Source: Marivivens sp.
GTDB taxonomy: Bacteria > Pseudomonadota > Alphaproteobacteria > Rhodobacterales > Rhodobacteraceae
DNA length: 54,300 nucleotides
Assembly: GCA_030827165.1 (NCBI GenBank)
Contig: JAURFB010000006.1
Location: 1-54,300 of the forward strand
Reading direction: 5' to 3'
The position numbers and the translations under genes were made by a program. This document shows positions 45,876-54,068 of this stretch, one piece after another. Each line of letters begins with the position of its first letter. Position 1 is the first letter of the stretch. The notes under the pieces are model-generated. The model made no database searches. It was not told where the DNA came from and saw nothing but the letters and a program-made list of their open reading frames with translations.

Positions 45876-46551
45876 AACGCGTCAGGCCGGGAACAAGATC
45901 GTCGTTGCGGGTATCGCGACGATCGTGTTGATATTGCTCGCTGCAGCCATCGTTCTCTTTGCCAATCTGCCCGACGCCAACGCCTTCAATGCCCGCGTCG
46001 AGCATATCTTCATCGAGAACGCCGATCTGACCGCGCAAGCCGAGATCAAGCTTCTGGAAATCCTGGCCCAATCCGGAACAGCCTTTTCCGAAACGCTCGA
46101 CAGCTATCGTTTCGTGATTTTTGTGCTCTTGGTTTTCGCAACCGCCATGTTGATCGCCGCGGTCGCCTTCCTCGTTATGCTCATCGCCATGAACCGGCGC
46201 ATGGGCCACATCGAGCGCAAGGGGATCGAGGTGAATTCCCTTCTGATCAGTCGCGATCAGAACACGGTCTACCTCAATAACTTCGAGTTCAAACTCACTG
46301 CCGCCGCGATCGAAACCCTGAGCGTTCTGGCCGAAGCGCGGATGGATGACGAGGTGCTTTCCGGAGCCGAGATCGAGGCCGTTATTTCGGGCCGCTCTGC
46401 CGCCGATTGCGACGAAGCCGCCGGCGCCACCCGCATCAAACGCCTGCGCGACATGCTCGGCAACCAGATGGTGAGCGAGTTGCTGGTCAAGAACATCGCC
46501 CGCCGCGGCTATATGCTCGCAGTCGACAAAGACATCATCCAGATGGTGTAA
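45847..46551 (+). CDS. Membrane-anchored winged-helix (OmpR-type) regulator
   Basis: The 234-residue protein has two membrane spans (about residues 17-37 and 83-108) around a roughly 45-residue periplasmic loop. A cytoplasmic C-terminal winged helix follows (about 135-232), with LNNFEFKLTAAAIETLSVLAEA and ATRIKRLRDMLGNQMVSELLVKNIARRGYMLAV, where RRGYML matches the wing of OmpR proteins. It has the domain kinds of ToxR, but with the DNA-binding domain at the C-terminus. The start is GTG 45847 or 45853; upstream frame residues lie in the preceding gene. I infer it senses a periplasmic state, perhaps with the small protein encoded just before it. Confidence 0.72.
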   Translation: MPVNSTSATETRQAGNKIVVAGIATIVLILLAAAIVLFANLPDANAFNARVEHIFIENADLTAQAEIKLLEILAQSGTAFSETLDSYRFVIFVLLVFATAMLIAAVAFLVMLIAMNRRMGHIERKGIEVNSLLISRDQNTVYLNNFEFKLTAAAIETLSVLAEARMDDEVLSGAEIEAVISGRSAADCDEAAGATRIKRLRDMLGNQMVSELLVKNIARRGYMLAVDKDIIQMV

Positions 46552-46757
46552 AGCCAGGAAAGCCGCCGCCTAGCATTCATTTCGTGGCGTTGGCAATCTT
46601 GACCTTCGGCAAATGGTCAAGGTATTCGCTTAACAGACGCACCTTTCGCAGCGTCTCGAAGTGCTGCAGCGCCTCGCCGAGAGCAACTGGAGAAGTTGCA
46701 TGAAATAATTGATAAGTCTGACCACGATCCCGAGGCGCGCGCATCAGGATCTTCTTT

Positions 46758-47516
46758 GTGCTTCAGGCTTTGACTGAACAAGATCTCGACGCCGACATCG
46801 TCTTGAACATTCCGGCAGTCTACAGAAAGTGGGGACCCGCACCGCTGGATATCGCGGCCCACCTCCCTAGTCGCGTAGAGGTGAATACCACTCCCGAGGA
46901 CTTCGGGCCCGCAACCAAGCTCCTTGGAGCGCTGGAATTGCCAAATGTCCGCGACTATGACGCCATCATCACCGTTGATGACGACGTGGTTTTCTCGAGC
47001 CCCAGATACTTGTCATATCTGGCCAACTGCTTTCGGATAGACCCCCTCAACGCCTACACGATAGGCGGCATAGCTCTACAATCTTGGCCTTTTCACAATA
47101 AATTCGGGCTGGCCTATGGTTCAAAGTTTCGATTTGTGGATGCGGTGCGCGGTGTCGGAGGAACGGTCTATCCGGTCGCGCCATTGGTCAGAAGCACCAT
47201 TCCTTTCGAACTTAGGAAAGAGTGTCCTGAAGGCGTATTCCACGACGACGATGCCTACTTCGGCGCGGTCTTGCACATGTTGGGTGTCCGGGTCGTTGCA
47301 GTTCCGTCGATGCCAAACACCTTTGTCAGAGAGGTCAATTCAAGCAACACAAGCGGGGTTGCAGAGGGCCAGACTCGGAGCCGCGCCAACAACGAGAGTG
47401 CGCTCTTCCGTGCCTTTGTCAAAGGCGGGCTAATTGGCCACGGACTCCGGCGCAGGCGGTTGCCTGCCAGTCTAGAGGAAGCACTGAAGCGGAATCTGGA
47501 CCGATTTTCCAACTGA
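46758..47516 (+). CDS. Glycosyltransferase-like protein, N-terminus out of frame
   Basis: From GTG 46758 the 252-residue frame reads DADIVLNIPAVYRKWG, NTTPEDFGPATKLLGALE and YDAIITVDDDVVFSSPRYLSYL, a glycosyltransferase-like pattern with a DxD-type acidic motif, then HDDDAYFGAVLHMLGVRV. In the frame one base back, bases 46709-46738 encode LISLTTIPRR, the usual N-terminal strand of such proteins. Joining them needs a single +1 shift, so the gene is either frameshifted or misassembled. The frame shown has no good ribosome site. Composition is AT-richer than the flanks. Confidence 0.55.
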   Translation: MLQALTEQDLDADIVLNIPAVYRKWGPAPLDIAAHLPSRVEVNTTPEDFGPATKLLGALELPNVRDYDAIITVDDDVVFSSPRYLSYLANCFRIDPLNAYTIGGIALQSWPFHNKFGLAYGSKFRFVDAVRGVGGTVYPVAPLVRSTIPFELRKECPEGVFHDDDAYFGAVLHMLGVRVVAVPSMPNTFVREVNSSNTSGVAEGQTRSRANNESALFRAFVKGGLIGHGLRRRRLPASLEEALKRNLDRFSN

Positions 47517-47549
47517 GAGACTGTTGGCGCTAGGGTGGGCAATGTCGGC

Positions 47550-47626
47550 TGGTGACCCCGACAGGATTCGAACCTGTAACCTGTCCCTTAGGAGGGGACT
47601 GCTCTATCCAATTGAGCCACGGGGCC
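47550..47626 (-). tRNA. tRNA-Arg (CCT)
   Basis: On the minus strand the sequence starts GGCCCCGTGGCTCAATTGG, folds into a complete cloverleaf with anticodon loop CTCCTAA (anticodon CCT), and ends with the T-loop GTTCGAATC and acceptor CGGGGTC-A. CCA is encoded at 47550-47552. The acceptor has one G-U pair. It reads AGG codons. Confidence 0.95.
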
Positions 47627-47736
47627 AGCCGTTCTCTCCATGCATGGAGAGGCGGCGCTGGTCAAGTTGCATAGGCTTGGACAAGCGCCTCTGTTAGGTC
47701 TAACAAGTCCGTAAGTGAGTTTTCAGGAAGACCGTC

Positions 47737-48762
47737 GTGACCAATCGCACCAAGCGCCCTCTGACCCTGCGGGATGTCTCTGAAGCGTCCGGAGTGAGCG
47801 AAATGACGGTCAGCCGCGTTCTGCGCAACAAGGGCGACGTAAGCGAAGCCACGCGGCAGCGGGTTCAGGAAGCGGCCAAGCGGCTTGGCTATGTTCCCAA
47901 CAAGATTGCCGGCGCTCTGGCTTCACAGCGGGTCAACCTTGTTGCCGTGATCATTCCTTCGCTCGGCAACATGGTCTTCCCCGAAGTGCTTTCCGGTATT
48001 TCCGATGTCTTGGCGGACACAAGCCTTCAGCCTGTTGTCGGTGTCACCGACTATCTTCCCGTAAAGGAAGAGAAGGTCTTGTTCGAGATGCTCTCATGGC
48101 GGCCGTCGGGGGTCATCATCGCGGGCATCGAACATACCGAAGCCTCGCGCGCCATGTTGCGGCAGGCCGGCTGTCCTGTGGTCGAGATCATGGATGTGGA
48201 TGGCGAACCGGTCGATTCCTGCGTCGGCATCAGCCATCGCCGGGCAGGGCGCAAGATGGCCGAAGCCATCATCGAGGCCGGCTATCGGCGGATCGGTTTC
48301 CTCGGCACCAAGATGCCGCTCGACCACCGTGCCCGCAAAAGGTTTGAAGGTTTTACGCGCACTCTTGCCAAAGCAGGTATCGAGATTGCCGATCAGGAAT
48401 TCTATTCCGGCGGATCGGCTCTCGCCAAAGGCCGCGAGATGACCGAAGCAATGCTCAAACGCACGCCAGACCTCGATTTCCTGTATTACTCGAACGACAT
48501 GATCGGCGCCGGCGGGCTTCTCTATCTGATCGAGAAGGGTGTCGACATCCCCGGAAAGGTCGGACTTGCCGGTTTCAATAGTGTCGAGTTGCTCGAAGGC
48601 TTGCCGCGCCGCCTGGCGACAATGGATGCCTGCCGCCGCGAAATCGGGGAACGTGCCGCCCAGATACTGGTCGACCGGCATCAGGGCGCGGGCGCAGCCG
48701 AAGGCCAGACCATCGAGCTGACCCCGACACTCGAATACGGCGACACGCTGCGACGCGGCTGA
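47737..48762 (+). CDS. LacI-family transcriptional regulator
   Basis: The 341-residue protein has the LacI helix-turn-helix (LTLRDVSEASGVSEMTVSRVLRN, about residues 8-30) with hinge RVQEAAKRLGYVPN. The periplasmic-binding-like domain follows (LVAVIIPSLGNMVFPEVLSGI and DLDFLYYSNDMIGAGGLLYLIEKGVDIPGKVGLAGFN). It starts with GTG behind AGGAAG. The stop overlaps the amidohydrolase start by one base (TGATG), so it probably controls that gene and itself. The sequence resembles GntR-type sugar-acid regulators, but the ligand is not determined. Confidence 0.9.
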   Translation: MTNRTKRPLTLRDVSEASGVSEMTVSRVLRNKGDVSEATRQRVQEAAKRLGYVPNKIAGALASQRVNLVAVIIPSLGNMVFPEVLSGISDVLADTSLQPVVGVTDYLPVKEEKVLFEMLSWRPSGVIIAGIEHTEASRAMLRQAGCPVVEIMDVDGEPVDSCVGISHRRAGRKMAEAIIEAGYRRIGFLGTKMPLDHRARKRFEGFTRTLAKAGIEIADQEFYSGGSALAKGREMTEAMLKRTPDLDFLYYSNDMIGAGGLLYLIEKGVDIPGKVGLAGFNSVELLEGLPRRLATMDACRREIGERAAQILVDRHQGAGAAEGQTIELTPTLEYGDTLRRG

Positions 48763-50435
48763 TGATCCCTCCCGATACCGTGATCCAGAACGGGCGCTGC
48801 ATCACCTTCGCCCGGCCTCACATAAGCGCACTCGCGATCAGCGGAGGCAGGATCAGTGCCGTTGGAACCGATGCCGAAATCGGCCCCATGGCCGGACCAG
48901 ATACCAGGATCATCAATGCACGTGGCCAGACGGTCATGCCTGGCTTCATCGACAGCCACGTGCACATCTTCCTTGGCTCGGCCGAGCTTTCAAATCTCAA
49001 TCTGCGAGGACTGATGGGGCGCGACAACCTGGCGAAAGCGGTCGCCGATTATGCCGCCGGCCATCCTGGCGAGGGAATGATCGTTGCCAACGCCGCACTC
49101 TACGACGTTCTCGGCCCCGGCGAGCAAACCACGCGGCACAAGCTCGACGCGATCCTCCCCGACCGCCCGCTTCTTCTGATGGCGCAGGATCTTCACACCG
49201 GCTGGGCCAATACCGTTGCGCTCGAAAGGGCCGGGATCTTGCACGGCGCCAAGCTGCCGGAGGGCAACGAGATCGTCTTGGCCCCTGATGGGACAGCGAC
49301 AGGTATGCTCAAGGAATTTGCGGCCATCGCGCCGGTGATCCGCCTTTCGGCCCTTGGCGGGCGCGACCAGCTCGGCCTTGATACCGGCCGCGATCCCTCG
49401 CCTGCCGCCACTCCTGCCCAGCGCGCGCACGACAAGGATATTTTGCGCAAGGGCCTTGATCATTGCGTGCGTCAGGGGATCACCACGCTCCACAATATGG
49501 ACGGCAACTTCTATCAACTCGACCTGTTGCAAGAGCTCGACGAAGAGGGCCTTCTGCCACTGCGTATCGAAGTGCCAATGCTGCTGACCAACTCCGACCC
49601 GATCGGACGGATCGACGAAGTGCTCGAGATGCGGCGGCGTTTCAATTCCGAGATGGTCTGGTCAAACCGCGTCAAGATGTTCATGGACGGGGTTTTGGAA
49701 AGCTATACGGCCTTCACGCTCCGCCCCTACCCCGGCAAGCCCGAAAGCCACGGCGAAGAGATCTTCTCGGCCGAGCATTTCAACCGCGCCTGCATCCATG
49801 CCGACAGGCTCGGGCTGCAGATCTCGGTTCATGCCGTGGGCGATGGCGCCGTGCGGCGCGCGCTCGATGGGTTCGAGGCCGCGCAGAAGGCCAACGGCAA
49901 GCGCGACAGCCGCCATAGGATCGAACACATCGAGGTCATCTCTCCGCAAGACATGCCCCGCTTTGCCGAGCTGGGCGTGGTTGCCTCGATGCAGCCGCCC
50001 CACGCCCCGAACGGCGGCCACTTTGGCCTCGCGCCGGTGGGCGACATCCTCTACCCCGACCAACTGCCCTACCACTTCCAATGGCGCGGCATGAAGGAAA
50101 CCGGCGCACAGCTTGTCTTCTCGACCGATTGGCCGGTGATTCCCATCGACGTGATGCGCGTGATCCGCACCGCCACGTCTGCCGGCCCTGTCTGGACCGA
50201 AAGCCCCGACCCCCGCCTGCCTCTGCTGGACGTTCTCGCCGCCTATACCCGCGACAACGCCTGGGTGGAATTCAGCGAGGACAGGAAAGGCAGGCTCGCC
50301 CCCGGCTATCTGGCCGACATCGCGATTCTCTCGGGGGATATCGAAGCGACCGACCCTGATGACATCGAGCGCCTGAACGCCGCGATTACGATCTGCAACG
50401 GCAAGGTCACCTGGACAGACGGAACCCTTGCCTGA
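48762..50435 (+). CDS. YtcJ-like amidohydrolase (family 3)
   Basis: The 557-residue protein has the metal-binding HxH in MPGFIDSHVHIFLGSAEL, RHRIEHIEVISPQDMPRFAELGVVASMQPPH, and VFSTDWPVIPIDVMRVI with the catalytic-type Asp, matching YtcJ-like predicted amidohydrolases. The N-terminal part (VIQNGRCITFARPHISALAISGGRISAVG) is the usual composite domain. It hydrolyses an amide or ring bond of an unknown small molecule. No signal peptide is seen, so it is cytoplasmic. It is coupled to the LacI-family regulator. Confidence 0.9.
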   Translation: MIPPDTVIQNGRCITFARPHISALAISGGRISAVGTDAEIGPMAGPDTRIINARGQTVMPGFIDSHVHIFLGSAELSNLNLRGLMGRDNLAKAVADYAAGHPGEGMIVANAALYDVLGPGEQTTRHKLDAILPDRPLLLMAQDLHTGWANTVALERAGILHGAKLPEGNEIVLAPDGTATGMLKEFAAIAPVIRLSALGGRDQLGLDTGRDPSPAATPAQRAHDKDILRKGLDHCVRQGITTLHNMDGNFYQLDLLQELDEEGLLPLRIEVPMLLTNSDPIGRIDEVLEMRRRFNSEMVWSNRVKMFMDGVLESYTAFTLRPYPGKPESHGEEIFSAEHFNRACIHADRLGLQISVHAVGDGAVRRALDGFEAAQKANGKRDSRHRIEHIEVISPQDMPRFAELGVVASMQPPHAPNGGHFGLAPVGDILYPDQLPYHFQWRGMKETGAQLVFSTDWPVIPIDVMRVIRTATSAGPVWTESPDPRLPLLDVLAAYTRDNAWVEFSEDRKGRLAPGYLADIAILSGDIEATDPDDIERLNAAITICNGKVTWTDGTLA

Positions 50436-50460
50436 CGAATAGGGCATCGAGGCTACAAAC

Positions 50461-50480
50461 CTGATTTTCCGGAGAATCAG
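50461..50480. other. 20-bp palindrome at the tRNA-Lys 3' flank
   Basis: Bases 50461-50480 form a complete inverted repeat (stem of ten pairs, one G-U, no loop) directly adjoining the tRNA-Lys fragment. It can fold as a hairpin after the tRNA 3' end on the minus strand. It would be the old terminator of the tRNA gene, now separated from its 5' half. Confidence 0.5.
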
Positions 50481-50530
50481 TGGTGAGCCGTGCAGGATTC
50501 GAACCTGCGACCCACTGATTAAAAGTTAGT
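50481..50530 (-). repeat. Displaced 3' half of tRNA-Lys(TTT): island attachment site (left junction)
   Basis: On the minus strand this reads the anticodon loop CTTTTAA, TCAGTGGGTCGCAGG, the T-loop TTCGAAT, CCTGCACGGCTCA and CCA. It is a tRNA-Lys(TTT) 3' half with CCA. The 5' half is missing: upstream bases (50531 and beyond) only faintly resemble a D-arm, and one pair of the anticodon stem is broken (ACTAA against TCAGT). The adjacent integrase and the chromosomal palindrome on the other side fit an att site left by integration in tRNA-Lys. Confidence 0.8.
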
Positions 50531-50676
50531 GGCTCTGACAATCTCATAGCAGATCACTTCAATCATACATTGCTCATAACTAGTTGTTTTACAGTGTATA
50601 TGCTGCTTGATTTGGAACATACAGGATCATATTCTTCATTCAAGCGCACTATAAATGTTTCCCCTGTGTTTCCCTC
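50531..50676. other. AT-rich leader of the integrase gene
   Basis: This 146-base stretch lies between the tRNA fragment and the integrase start. It contains TTGCTC and TATAAA-like hexamers and would hold the integrase promoter and arm-type integrase sites. I see no reading frame or strong hairpin in it. Confidence 0.4.
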
Positions 50677-51834
50677 ATGGCCAATAAGCTCACATTTACC
50701 GATCAATGGTTAAGGACCTTGAAACCCAAGGAGGGTAAGGATGAGCATTTCGGCGATCTTGCCTGCAAAGGTTTGAGCCTGAAGCTCACAAAGGCTGGGG
50801 TTAGATCGTTCAGCTACACCTTCAGGCTTGGCGAAAAGACAGGGCGTGTCACAATCGGACACTATCCCGACTATGGCCTCAAAGAAGCACGAGACCGCGT
50901 AGAAGAGCTGCGAAAGCTGGTGGCCACAGGCATTGATCCAAGGGTCATCAAGGCTGCAGAAAAAGAGCGGCTTACTAAGACGGTGGAAGCAATGGCAAAG
51001 CTCTTCATCGAGCGGTATGCCAAGCCTAAGAATAAGAGCTGGAAACAAGCTGAGAGCAATCTCCGGCTCTATCTTGTCTCGAGCCTTGGACCGCGCCCCA
51101 TATCGTCAGTCAAGCGCGGCGATATTCATGCCATCCTTGACCGACTGATCTCAGAAGGCAAAGGGCCGACCGCCAATCGTTCTTTGGCGCATATTCGGAA
51201 GTTCTTTGGCTGGTTAGTCGAACGTGACTTTCTAGAAAGCTCCCCCGCTGACCACATCAAAAACCCTTTCATAGAGCGGCCGCGAGAGCGCGTTCTGTCC
51301 GACCATGAGATCAGGTCTATCTGGACGGCTTCAGAGGCTCTGAGCGCGCCTTACAGGGCATGGTTGAGGCTTTCCCTGCTCTGCGGTCAGAGGAAGATGG
51401 AAACCGCCTCTCTGACCCGCTCACAGATCGATGGAGACCTTTGGTTCCTGTCGTCAAATAACACCAAGAATAAGCGCGAGAACATCGTGCCGCTGTCTCG
51501 GCAGGCGAAAGAAATTGTCGATGAACTGTTGAAGGCTGAAGGAGAGTTTCTCCTAAAGACAGGTCGTATCGGCGACCAACCGATCAATGGGTTCTCCAAG
51601 TATAAGGCTGAACTCAGTCAGGTTTCGGGGGTTTCCAACTGGCGGCAACATGATCTTCGCGCTTCAGTCGCGACCAACCTTGGCAAGCTGGGCTATGACC
51701 GCTTCAAGATTAAGCTGGTCCTCAACCACAAGGACACAGGTGTGACAGCTATCTATGACAGATACACTTACCTCAACGAGAAGCGGGAGGCGCTTCAGAA
51801 ATGGGCGGATCGGTTAGATGAAATCATATCCTGA
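50677..51834 (+). CDS. P4-type tyrosine integrase (DUF4102 arm-binding)
   Basis: The 385-residue recombinase has an N-terminal arm-binding domain (LACKGLSLKLTKAGVRSFSYTFR and GHYPDYGLKEARDRVEELRKLVATGIDPR), a SAM-like core-binding segment around residues 105-190, and a catalytic domain. Visible catalytic residues are Arg in LLCGQRKMETASL, HDLRAS, LNHKD and the Tyr nucleophile in IYDRYTY. It integrates at a tRNA 3' end, as expected from the tRNA-Lys fragment 147 bases upstream. The start follows no strong ribosome site, but the domain begins at once. Confidence 0.93.
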   Translation: MANKLTFTDQWLRTLKPKEGKDEHFGDLACKGLSLKLTKAGVRSFSYTFRLGEKTGRVTIGHYPDYGLKEARDRVEELRKLVATGIDPRVIKAAEKERLTKTVEAMAKLFIERYAKPKNKSWKQAESNLRLYLVSSLGPRPISSVKRGDIHAILDRLISEGKGPTANRSLAHIRKFFGWLVERDFLESSPADHIKNPFIERPRERVLSDHEIRSIWTASEALSAPYRAWLRLSLLCGQRKMETASLTRSQIDGDLWFLSSNNTKNKRENIVPLSRQAKEIVDELLKAEGEFLLKTGRIGDQPINGFSKYKAELSQVSGVSNWRQHDLRASVATNLGKLGYDRFKIKLVLNHKDTGVTAIYDRYTYLNEKREALQKWADRLDEIIS

Positions 51835-52390
51835 TTATGAAGGCGCCGTTACTTTCGCAGAAAAAAAGATTGCGACGTTCAAGACCTCACCCTTCAACCA
51901 ACACCAGTTTACCGTCCTAGCGATGCAGATGAACAAGTTGTTGGAGAGGCGGGCGGACATGCCGGACTTCATCCCAACGATCATTGAGAGGTCAAAAACT
52001 GACCGACTAGCTTTCATACTCCTGAAGTTGCTTGCTGCAGACTACGAACGGAACGATCACCAAAAGCCCAATGACCTATCTATGTGGCTGATCTCATTCC
52101 TGACTGGCGAGATTAAAGAGCCAACTTGGGGTTCGACTGGTCCCAAAAAGAAGAACCACAAACATCTCTTTACAATTCTTTTGGCCAATCAGGTTGCCGA
52201 GTTTACTGGCCTACCGCTCAGATATGTAAAGGAAGATAGTGGACATCTAACGTCGATGCACATCATCGCTGCTGCATCTTACAAAGACTTCGCCGCATGC
52301 GGCTCAAGGACATTACCAACGACGCCACGCGGCATGGATGATGCATATTTCAAGGCGAGAGCCGCAGAAAATTTATCGTTTTTTTGGTAA
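51818..52390 (+). CDS. Unknown protein of the island
   Basis: I do not recognise this 190-residue protein. It overlaps the integrase by 17 bases and so is translated right after it. It is helical, without a signal or membrane segment; the middle is rich in Lys (GPKKKNHKH, about residues 107-115). Visible segments are FTVLAMQMNKLLERR, LAFILLKLLAADYER and LFTILLANQVAEFTGL. Its composition is like the rest of the island. Possible roles include an excision or replication helper, but no motif supports one. Confidence 0.75.
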   Translation: MKSYPDYEGAVTFAEKKIATFKTSPFNQHQFTVLAMQMNKLLERRADMPDFIPTIIERSKTDRLAFILLKLLAADYERNDHQKPNDLSMWLISFLTGEIKEPTWGSTGPKKKNHKHLFTILLANQVAEFTGLPLRYVKEDSGHLTSMHIIAAASYKDFAACGSRTLPTTPRGMDDAYFKARAAENLSFFW

Positions 52391-52460
52391 TTATACGCCC
52401 TAAAACGGGGGGTTGGCCCCTCATATTCTGATGTCATCAATTTCGATCAAGGAGTCGATG

Positions 52461-52655
52461 ATGACACTAAGAATCTTAAAGGCCAAAGAAGTAGCTGAGC
52501 GAACCTCAGTCTCTACCGCCCAGATACACCGCATGGTGAAAGCAGGGCGCTTCCCCTCACCCATCAAGATCACAGACCACCGAACAGGTTGGGTTGAAGA
52601 GGAAGTCGATCAGTGGATTTCTGACTGCGTAAGCAGAAATCGAATGATCGCCTAG
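52461..52655 (+). CDS. AlpA-family excisionase/transcription regulator
   Basis: The 64-residue protein reads RILKAKEVAERTSVSTAQIHRMVKAGRFPSPIK and GWVEEEVDQWISDCV, a MerR/Xis-like winged helix of the AlpA type. Such proteins switch on integrase or excision of P4-like elements. ATG 52461 is six bases after AAGGAG (52449-52454); a nearby ATG at 52458 is too close to it. It stands between the unknown protein and the DUF3631 ATPase, and is followed by a hairpin at 52667-52698. Confidence 0.85.
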   Translation: MTLRILKAKEVAERTSVSTAQIHRMVKAGRFPSPIKITDHRTGWVEEEVDQWISDCVSRNRMIA

Positions 52656-52666
52656 CCCAAAAGAAA

Positions 52667-52714
52667 CTGCAGCCAACTTCTTGGGTAAGTGGCTGCAGCT
52701 AATCAATATTTTTT
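52667..52714 (+). terminator. Possible terminator after the AlpA-like gene
   Basis: CTGCAGCCAACTT (52667-52679) and AAGTGGCTGCAG (52687-52698) pair with one bulged base; a T-run appears at 52709-52714. The gap between stem and T-run (10 bases) is long, so termination may be partial and the DUF3631 gene may receive read-through. Confidence 0.45.
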
Positions 52715-52739
52715 GTAACTGATGTGAAAGGAGAATACT

Positions 52740-53807
52740 ATGTATTCTGCTAATAATGAAGCCCTGTCTTCAATCTTGGACCACATTTCTCAATCAATCA
52801 GAGAGAGGGTGGTCTTTCAAACAGACCAAGAACCTTACGCTGCCGCACTATGGTGTGCAGCAACCTACTTCATGGAAGTCTGGAATACCTTCCCCAAGCT
52901 ACTCATCGTCTCTCCAGAACGTGAGTGCGGCAAGACGACCATGCTGCGGGCGCTTGAACCATTCGCACGCAATGCGTTCTTAGCGTCTAACATCACGCCC
53001 GCGGCACTCTATCGGCTCATTGACGCCGAGGCACCCACCCTCCTCATTGATGAAGCCGACACCTTCCTGAAGCACAACCTAGAACTTCAGGGTCTGATCA
53101 ATGCAGGGCATACTCGTCGACTTGCTTACAAAATCCTAACCGCTCCGACAACGGACGGTCAGCACACTTCGAAGAGAGTGCCTCTATGGTGTGCGCAGGC
53201 GATTGCTGGCATCGGGGAGTTTGCCGACACAATCCACAGTCGGTCCATCGTGATCGGGCTGCGTAGAAAAGGTGCAACCGAAGACATCGTCTACCTCGAC
53301 GATCAGTTCTTTGACGAACAGGTGGACATCCGAACCGCCCTTGAAAGTATCTCTGTGGCGACTGGCAAGGCCGTTCTCGAACTTGAAGTTGCCAAACCAG
53401 CCAGCGCAGTGAACCGACGGTGGGATAACTGGAAGCCGCTGTTTCAGGTTGCAGCTTTAGCTGGCGGAGGTTGGTCAGTTCGCGCTCGAGAAGCCTTTGA
53501 AGAGCTGGAGGTAACCCAGAAGGCCTACTCGTCCGAGATGTCCTCCAACGAGCTTCTGTTGGCCCTACGCGACTTGGTCGATGAGAAGTCTCCGCCAGAG
53601 ATTTCCAGCACAGTGCTGCTCGATACGCTCCTGAGGTCAGCACCTGACTGGAACACGGCCAACAACGGCAGAGCAATCACCTCTAAGTGGCTCACCAATC
53701 AGCTACGGCCTTATGGGGTTCAGGCACGCAAGCGAGCCAAGGGCAACGTTTACCTTATAGCTGACTTAGCAGACGCCTTCAGGCGATACCTACCGCCTCA
53801 AAACTAG
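52740..53807 (+). CDS. Stand-alone DUF3631 ATPase
   Basis: The 355-residue protein has Walker A in LIVSPERECGKTTMLRAL, Walker B in APTLLIDEADTFL, an Asn/Arg-rich sensor-like GLINAGHTRRLAYKI, and DTIHSRSIVIGLRR. It ends with a DUF3631-type C-terminal region (AITSKWLTNQLRPYGVQARKRAKGNVYLIADLADAFRRYL). DUF3631 is usually the C-terminal part of phage or island primase-helicase proteins; here it is a separate gene with no primase domain. It should drive replication or another DNA step of the element. ATG 52740 has AAAGGAG. Confidence 0.87.
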   Translation: MYSANNEALSSILDHISQSIRERVVFQTDQEPYAAALWCAATYFMEVWNTFPKLLIVSPERECGKTTMLRALEPFARNAFLASNITPAALYRLIDAEAPTLLIDEADTFLKHNLELQGLINAGHTRRLAYKILTAPTTDGQHTSKRVPLWCAQAIAGIGEFADTIHSRSIVIGLRRKGATEDIVYLDDQFFDEQVDIRTALESISVATGKAVLELEVAKPASAVNRRWDNWKPLFQVAALAGGGWSVRAREAFEELEVTQKAYSSEMSSNELLLALRDLVDEKSPPEISSTVLLDTLLRSAPDWNTANNGRAITSKWLTNQLRPYGVQARKRAKGNVYLIADLADAFRRYLPPQN

Positions 53808-54068
53808 CTACTGCAGCTCTATGGCTGGAGGTTGTGGAGCTTGTGGAGGTTCCCTGAACATAGGGGGCCTCCTAAATTTCTAGTCTGAACAGAGCAGTGT
53901 TCTAATCATCCTAGCCGTTACTCAGAAATTGGCCTTTCTATAATATCAATCAAAGCTGGCCGATAGCTTTTCGTTAAGTTATGAAGGCTATGAAAGAGTG
54001 ATCCCAAACCGAATCTTAACTGCCGCATCCGACGAACTATATATTAGTTTTTAGAGCAGTAATTAATA
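53808..54068. other. AT-rich gap with G-rich repeats and hairpin
   Basis: Just after the DUF3631 gene there are two direct copies of TTGTGGAG (53832-53839, 53841-53848). A hairpin follows with GGAGGTTCCC (53845-53854) and GGGGGCCTCC (53863-53872), two G-U pairs and an eight-base loop. The T-tract is poor. The rest, 53880-54068, is AT-rich with no reading frame I can support. It may hold terminator, promoter or replication sites. Confidence 0.4.
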
